Shown: one piece after another, positions 57,739 through 64,000 of the stretch
Position numbering within the stretch: the stretch's first letter is position 1
Layout of the letters: every line of letters starts with the position of its first letter
Source: Cryptomeria japonica
Lineage: Eukaryota; Streptophyta; Pinopsida; Cupressales; Cupressaceae
Assembly (NCBI RefSeq): GCF_030272615.1
Contig: NC_081411.1
Location: 837,052,136-837,116,135 of the forward strand
DNA: 64,000 bases
Reading direction: 5' to 3'
Notes under the pieces: generated by a model
Told to the model about the DNA's origin: nothing
Seen by the model: the letters and a program-made list of their open reading frames with translations, nothing else
Database searches by the model: none
Translations under genes and position numbers: made by a program

Positions 57739-59919
57739 AACTTGCCATTTTGTGACCTTTAGTCCTATGATAATCATATAAATCATTATCATTCCACCAT
57801 GTGGGTTTGAAAGGACCCGGTTCATACACTCTTACTTTAGGTAAAGTTATCATGTTTGTCTGTATTAACTTTTTGAGCATTGACTCAATTGGTTCTCCTA
57901 AAGGTGTGTAATTTATTCTTGGAGCATTTACCCTAGGGTATCTTGTGTTCATGTTTTGCATAGCATTTACATTTTTTGATTTTGTTTTATTCCTTGTATG
58001 TGGATTTGTTGACTGACTCGTTCCCAAACATAAAACAAGTTGAGTTTTGTTTATTGTTCTGGCATCTACAATACCATCATTGGTCACATTTTTGTTTTTT
58101 GACCAAAATTTAGATTTGTCATTATTGTTTGTGTTTCCATACTTAATAAGACCTTGTTCTACTAATCCCTTCTCACATTTGAGAGCCCTTGTTGTGATTT
58201 GTTTGAATGTGGTTAGACATTGCATTTGTATTGGATATTTAATCTTAGGAATCAAATTTTCTGTAAACATATCCACTTGCTTTGTTTCTTGAATAACTGT
58301 CTTGCACCTCCTATAGAGAGCCCTCCATCATTGTATGAAGGATGCAAATGTTTCATTGTCATAATGTTTAGTGGCACATAAGTCCATCAAATTAATCAGG
58401 GTGTCAATGTTGTGCAAGAAGTTTGCTATAAATTGTTCAGCTAATTCTCCCCATGATGTGATGGTTGGTGGTAAATGTGAAAACCACTCTAAAGTCGGAC
58501 ATCCCAAACTTTTAGGAAATAGTCTCATTAGATAAGTATCTTTTGAGGCAACTTCTATACATGTCATAAAAAATTCTCTAATATGATCTCTAGGATCACC
58601 CTTCCCTTGATATCTATCAAATTTGGGCATTTCAAAATATTGTGGGAAAGGTGGCATGTATAATGTGTGATCAAATGGATAAGGACGTAGGTCCTACATT
58701 GTGTAGCTCTTTTTATCATTACTAGTTTGCATTGTCATCATTTGTTGTTGCAAATTCTATATTTGTTGTGTCACAATATCTGTTTGTGTCAAAGGTATAC
58801 CTTGTGTTTATGTATGTCCCACAAAAGGATTTGTGGTTGTATAACTAGGAGGTCATTGGAAGGTACCAAGATTATAACCTTGTGTGTTGTGCGTTCCACT
58901 AGGTACACTGAAATAGCTAATATGTGAACCCATGTTTGGTTGAGTTGTACTTGTTGTATTGGCAATACCTAGATTTTCATTTTGTTGACTATATGTGGAT
59001 CCCATAGAATAGGAAATTGGAGGTTGGTTTGCAATAGGTACTGAGACACTTGATATTATTGGTATGCTCTGTGATGGTATGCTAGCATTGATCGCTGAGG
59101 ATGACACACTTGTTTGAAAGTTTGTATTTGTGTTGACATTTGTTTGGATAGGTACATTTTGAGGAAAACTAGAGGTCATTGCTTGTATTTGTGTCAAGGG
59201 TGGTGTTTGACTATTATCTTGACCTAAAGTTTTTCCTAGTGGTAACATATTTGTGACATCAAAATCCTCAAGTAGTTTTGCCCCATTTTGTATTAACAGC
59301 GAAAGATACTTGTCTCTATCACTATGTATAAGTGCATCTAAGATCATGAGGACATGTGGGTCATGCTGTGCAGACTACATTTCTTCTTTTGTCAAATGTT
59401 GTTGTAATTCGTTTATGGTGGACATTGTCTGTGTACCTGAGTGTTGACCTATTGACATGTCCATGTTCCAAGTATGGTTTATAGACTATGTGTTGTTTGG
59501 GTCCATTATTCCTTTCACTTTCTAGGACCTTGTGACGGGCATCTAAAATTGCCTATATGAAGGTGGTTCTATGCAAGATGATGGACGAACACTAGACTGT
59601 AGACATAAATATGAGGTATGCAAGACTATACTAGACTCTATTGAGGATTTTGATGTGAGACCTTTTTAGCATTTCTAGATTTCTCTAATGCAAGTCCTTC
59701 CATTTGTTGACGAAGTTGTTCAGCCTCAACCTCTCTATCAATTATACGGGAAGTCCTAGATGCAATGTTTATCTCATGTATGACTCCAGTATATTGAGGT
59801 GTGCTTCTTCTTAAATCCCAAGCTAACTTAGCTAGACCATCAATGATTTCTTGTTGACCGCCATTTGGAACTAGATTAGGTTGCTCGAAGGGGAGCAAAC
59901 CATCACCTGGGAGACCCAT
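57739..59919 (-). pseudogene. E6 gag
   Basis: The N-terminus near 59919 reads G-L-P-G-D-G-L-L-P-F-E-Q-P-N-L. A Gln/Ser/Thr-rich region follows (59347-58853). The retrotransposon gag capsid domain is at 58657-58328 (F-P-K-S-L...W-F-S-H-L-P, W-G-E-L-A-E-Q-F). A basic C-terminal part ends in Y-D-Y-H-R-T-K-G-H-K-M-A-S-C-Y, which looks like a knuckle whose first Cys became Tyr. The frame changes between 59640 and 59350; stops are mainly TAG, TAA and TGA of the decayed Gln/Arg type. It is the structural protein of the Tat-like element. Confidence 0.8.
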
Positions 59920-61681
59920 GAATGCACATGCTATGAACCTATAACTGACAATGGACTTAGATGTATATGAGGTCTAGATGAAGACGTATGTGATAATGTA
60001 ACTAATATGGATGATAATGCAAAAAAGACAGGATGATAATGAGGACGTAAGTGGGACTATGAAAAAGATGTAGGACAATAATGAGGACGTAAGTGGGACT
60101 ATGAAAAAGACATAGGATGATAATGAGGACGTAAGTAGGACTATGCAAAAGTTGTAGGACGATAATGAGGACGTAAGTAGGGCTATGAAAAAGACGTAGG
60201 ATGATAATGAGGACATAAGTGGGAGTATACAAAAGACTATGTAAAAGACTGCCTAGGGTCACAAGTATGTAAGGACTTTTGAGTTTTGGTTCAAAAAGGA
60301 CTTTGTTTTCTATAACTTTGTATGTAGGACAATGTTTTGTAGTTTTCCAAATCTGAGAACAATTTCTTGTAGGTATGTATAGCTGACTGACTCTATTTTC
60401 ACACAATCTTAGAAAATTTGAAGATACATGGGATAGGGCCTGAAATAGCCCAAGGGACTGACTCAATACCGGTCTAGCACAATGATACATAAGAAAGAAC
60501 AGAATAGAATCTTAGGCTGGATAGTGGACACCATTTGGTGAGGCCCCCGCAACAAAATATTGAAACAAGACAGATAGAGAGAGAGTCTAGCAGCACTAGC
60601 TCCACTCCATGACACACACTTCTTAGGCATGCCAGTCTCTCTTACCCTAAAGATCAAAAGATCTTATCACTGAGGGAGTTATGTCTCATAATGTAAGTTA
60701 CATAAGGGGTATCTATGGGGTACGATCCTCACTCCCGGAACCAATAAATGTAGGATTTTTGGCAACTAAATTGGTTCTTAGTATTAGGTTTTGAGGGGTC
60801 CTAATCCAATGATGGATTCTCAGAGCAAGCCACTTAAGGCTTTAGTTGAGCTTATCGGTGCAGGAAAGACCCCCACATACGTCAAATTCACTCAACACTC
60901 TAGTCGCCTAACCAGTATTTCATATAGTGGCTCAAAAAACCTGCTCAAGAGTATGCTGGGAGAGATGATATCCCCAATGCATCCCAATTCAAAGTACCTC
61001 TATGGGGTGATGAAATCCCCAGTCAAAGATACCCCTCACTATGTAGAACAAAAGAGAATTTAGATGTCATTGTCACCTTCCTTCTTTCTCCCAAGAGCCC
61101 GATGGCAGGTAGAAAGTCAGTTAGTGTAACTGTAGGTCCACCCTAGACACAATGAAAAGTTATTTTCCCTTAAGAAGATGAAAAATGATTTAATCTAATG
61201 AAGCCTGATTCACGTTCATTTTATAGCCCAAATTTAGGTGTTAGATCCACATGTGCATGTCAATTTTAAACACCAAATCCAAGAATGAAGGCATACATGT
61301 TAATTTTAAACATTTGTTTGATTTTTAAGCACCAAAAACTAAGTGTGAGATACATGCATGTCAATTTAAGCCCATGTTCATTTTAAGCACCAACAACGAA
61401 GTGTGAGATTATCCATGCATGTCAATTTTAACTGTTGTTGACTTTAAGTACTAAAAATTGAAGTGTGAAGTGTGCATGAAAAATTACTAATCTAATCCTC
61501 TATACAAATATGCCACAGGCTATAGACAGAAGATTAGTAGTAAAATTAAATCAACAAAAAAAAAACAAAAAAACTCAAAACTTGATAGAGGCGATTGCGT
61601 AATACTACCTGAGTGATTGTGTGACACTTACAGACTGAATGCGTAAATCTGACAGACTGAATGCATAAGTTGATAAATCAA
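59920..61681 (-). other. E6 5' leader, no gene seen
   Basis: Non-coding sequence upstream of gag. It includes the 42-bp tandem array and further sequence without a convincing frame. Tat/Ogre elements are known for long leaders. No primer site or 5' LTR was recognised before E5 begins at 61682. Confidence 0.45.
60035..60244. repeat. 42-bp tandem array, five copies
   Basis: Units starting GATAATGAGGACGTAAGTGG at 60035, 60077, 60119, 60161 and 60203. As 42 is 14 codons, all frames through it give periodic peptides; the long minus frame here is a result of that and not a gene. Confidence 0.92.
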
Positions 61682-63191
61682 TGATGAACGAATAGTACCA
61701 AACCGGTATTGAGAAGGGGGGGTGAATCAGTACAGACAAAATACAGACCTAAACCAGTTCAGCAGCAATTCCTCCAAATGACTAGCAAACAGTGACACCG
61801 GTTTGAAACAGAGTGCAACCGGTAAAACTCAGAACAACTAAAACAATCATAAACTGGTTACTCACTGAGTTTTCTACTCAACTCAAAATTGCACTACCAT
61901 TTCACCCTTATACATGAACAGGTAATCTATCATCATATCTTCACAATAGCTAGTTCAACATGTTTTATTGATAGGCATAAAACACAGAACCATCATATGC
62001 TTAACAGGCAATAACAAAGCATCACAAGATAAAAGCATCACATATGACACACATATTTTTCATGTGGAAACCCAACTGGGAAAAACCACGGTGGGGATGA
62101 ATACCCACAAGCTTGTTGTTGAACTCTTTGGAAGTCTACTCTGTTAGAAGCCTTGTCCGATTAAAGACATTACAAAAGGTTCTGCTAGGAACTGATCCTG
62201 TTAGAGATCACCTGGTTTGGGGTTAAACCTTGTTAAGGGTACCTTGTTAGAGGATTTCAAGAACTCAATAGCTAAAGGATTTCTAGAGCTCTCCTGCTTT
62301 CCAGATCTTAATAACTTTGAGTTACCCTGTTAAGGGATTTACAACAAGCTAGTTAAGGCTACCCTATTAGGGGATTTTCCAACTGTTGAGGTGGTTAGAG
62401 ATCAACAAGTATTACAATGATCTGGTAACAGCACTCAATGCCAATGTAGATCCGCTTAAGCTCCTCTTCACCTTCTGTACTTACACTTAGCAGGTATCAC
62501 TTCTCTCCTCTGGTCTGGCAAGGATCTCGTATCCCTTCTCTTGGATACTGACACATGACTTTTGCCAACAACCTCTAAAAGAATCACAACATCGACCTTA
62601 TAGGACAACAGACAAGTCGGTAGCATAAACCCTAAACCCTAGACCTGTTAGGTTAAGCAATTCAAACAGTTCAATCCTGATCATTGATCATACTATATTA
62701 AATGTAGCAGATCTTGAATAAATCTCAAGACATTCTCCACCGTTCATTATCCACCAATTTCATGGCGGCTGATAATCCATCATGCATTTTCACCATTTAC
62801 AAACTTCACACATTCCCGAGGTAGATAGGGATAGTCTTCTTCATGCAAGATCCTTCACATGCTGACATGGCAACATGATCTATTCTTTGTTATACTGCTT
62901 ACTCATTACACAAAGATCACCAGTTGAACCATATAGGCTTGAAGCACTTCAACCAGAAACCCTGAAGTTGAGACTACCAACCGATAGTAATACAATGCTT
63001 CCATGTGCCAATTCCCATAACCATATGTTGGTTCACCTTGAACAAGCACACCGCTTCACTTTGGCACAAATGCCAATTCACAGTGTTATACCAGTTCTGA
63101 CATATGCCAGTTCATACCTCTTCAACATATTGACATCAATGACAACATACAATGTCATTATGTCCACATACCGGTTCACATAATGCGAACA
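61682..63191 (-). repeat. E5 3' LTR
   Basis: On the plus strand it reads TGATGAACGA...ATGCGAACA, 1,510 bp by its ends. It has many ACCGGT motifs and decayed forms. Hairpin arms GTATTGA (61706-61712) and TCAGTAC (61727-61733) flank a G-rich run on the plus strand. The second LTR is not in the window. Confidence 0.8.
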
Positions 63192-63205
63192 ATCTCCCCC
63201 TTTGG
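63192..63205 (-). other. E5 polypurine tract
   Basis: In the element's sense CCAAAGGGGGAGAT, followed directly by the LTR start TGTTCGCATT. Confidence 0.88.
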
Positions 63206-63468
63206 CATTGATTGCAATATATAGAGATATCTCTCTGCTTTACATCTCCACTTTATAGCTTCTCCCCCTTTGACAACAATGCCAAATGGGAGGCACAAGC
63301 TTCTCGGTTCCATTATGCTTCTCCCCCTGAGGAGTAGCATCCTTCAACACATCAATCCTAAAGAAAGATTTGACTATGCAATACATGACTGATGTGGAGA
63401 ATATACCTTTAGTTCACCTCTTGAAGGGGAAGTACCCCTAATTCACCTCTTAAGTGTGTAAATGTAGT

Positions 63469-64000
63469 CTATGGAAGAGGCTTGATGAATATGTCTGCAA
63501 ACTGCTCCTTACTCGACACATGCTCCAGTGCAATCTCTTTGTTTTGAACCTTTTCCCTTAAGAAATGATACTTAATCTCAAAGTGCTTGGTTCTAGAATG
63601 TAAAACTGGATTCTTTAAAATATTGATAGCACTTGTGTTATCATAGAATATACTTACCGGTTCAGGTACAGGGATTTTGAAGCCTTTCAGTACATGCTTC
63701 ATCCAAATTGTCTAAGTGAAGTTCATGAAAGCTACAACATACTTCGCTTCCATTGTAGACTAAGAGATACAACTCTTCTTTTTACTCATCCATGAGACCA
63801 TTCTACCACCAAGGAAGAATGCACCACCAGTTGTGCTCTTTCAATCATCTACATTACTAGCCCAATCAACATCTATGAACACTTTCAAGTTGAAGTCCTT
63901 GCTATATGGATACCACAATCCATAGTCAATAGTCCCCTTCAGATACCTAAGAATCCACTTGACTGCAACCAAGTGGGATTCTCTTGGACTTTTCTAGAAC
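63469..64000 (-). pseudogene. E5 RNase H end of pol
   Basis: The minus frame shows copia RNase H: R-Y-L-K-G-T, then D-W-A, S-T-T-G-G-A-F-F-L-G, S-W-M-S-K-K-K-S-C-I-S, F-Y-D-N-T-S-A-I-N, and K-T-K-H-type block H-S-R-T-K-H ending in I-F-I-K-P-L-P. Stops near 63850, 63760 and 63710 are TGA or TAG of the decayed Arg/Gln type. The terminal TAG is at 63469-63471. It is the closest relative of E1 pol in this window. Confidence 0.88.

Larger units (their letters stand above)
22111..61681 (-). mobile_element. E6: Tat/Ogre-like Ty3/gypsy element, fragmented by five insertions
   Basis: Inferred composite. From right to left on the minus strand: leader, gag, protease, RT, RNase H, integrase, a 2.7 kb spacer, an antisense PMD gene, polypurine tract, 3' LTR. 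Subtracting E3, E4b with E4, and three solo LTRs leaves about 16 kb, a normal size for Tat/Ogre elements. Antisense extra ORFs, some with a transposon-related domain, are known in Tat elements. Host reading frames or sequence continue across most insertions. The 5' LTR is not recognised; it may lie beyond E5. The left LTR boundary and unity of the element are inference. Confidence 0.6.
61682..64000 (-). mobile_element. E5: Ty1/copia element, 3' part, runs off the window
   Basis: A minus-strand copia with its 3' LTR at the left, polypurine tract at 63192 and RNase H running toward 64000. It resembles E1 in the RNase H end and the PPT-LTR junction, so is likely of the same lineage. The 5' half lies outside the window. 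The left target duplication cannot be verified. Confidence 0.88.

Noticed and set aside
60035-60244. CRISPR-like array
   Set aside because: Repeats are head to tail with no unique spacers, and the DNA is plant nuclear.
59974-60490. Minus-strand frames with periodic Ser/Leu/Tyr/Phe peptides
   Set aside because: Direct translation of the 42-bp tandem repeat; a 14-residue period explains it fully.
62875-63183. Plus-strand frame within the E5 LTR
   Set aside because: Entirely inside LTR sequence, antisense to the element, no recognisable domain.

Overview
This window is plant nuclear repeat DNA. It holds no ordinary host gene that I can recognise, no rRNA or tRNA, and no bacterial-type features. 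Almost every kilobase belongs to LTR retrotransposons nested inside one another. All are on the level of old, mutated copies except one young Ty1/copia element. The density, the large LTRs, and the nesting at least three deep suggest a large-genome plant. A gymnosperm is my guess, not something shown by the sequence.

Left part (1-22110). A long plus-strand reading frame of unknown function (1525-3590, resuming at 19073) is split by a 15.5 kb copia element (E1, 3591-19067; TSD agaaa). E1 is itself split by a minus-strand element without pol (E2, 9534-17312). After the unknown frame comes a probable LTR, a primer-binding-like site and the gag start of a Tat-like Ty3/gypsy element (about 20660-22110).

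Middle and right part (22111-61681). This is best read as one minus-strand Tat/Ogre-like Ty3/gypsy element (E6). Its 3' LTR and polypurine tract are at the left (22111-23200). A plant-mobile-domain (PMD) gene lies antisense to the element, with its own TATA box (23462-33939). Integrase, RNase H, RT, protease and gag follow to the right (47962-59919), then a leader with a 42-bp tandem array. E6 has been hit by: a second pol-less element (E3, 24499-32478; TSD aggtc); a chromovirus-like gypsy (E4b, 35260-46571) that carries the young copia E4 (38868-44789; TSD tgatt); and three solo LTRs (51327-52498, 54477-56251, 56905-57733). The right edge (61682-64000) is the 3' LTR and pol end of another minus-strand copia (E5).

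The most interesting content is the pair E2 and E3. Both lack pol. Both carry a Gag-like ORF1 with a coiled coil and four or five zinc knuckles, followed by an ORF2 of about 1,120-1,129 codons with no function I recognise. The two ORF2s are clearly homologous over some 250 residues, although the LTRs are diverged. A distant version of the same domain may be present in the unknown frame at the left. A second general signal is the decay pattern: nearly all premature stops sit where one C-to-T change of CAG, CAA or CGA would explain them, and frameshifts are rare. A third is a C-rich-loop hairpin conserved near the U5 end of four different LTR families, with diverged stems.

Boundaries of elements with matching TSDs are firm. 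The assignment of scattered pieces to E6 is inference from order, strand and domain content. All homology statements come from reading the translations by eye; no search was run.
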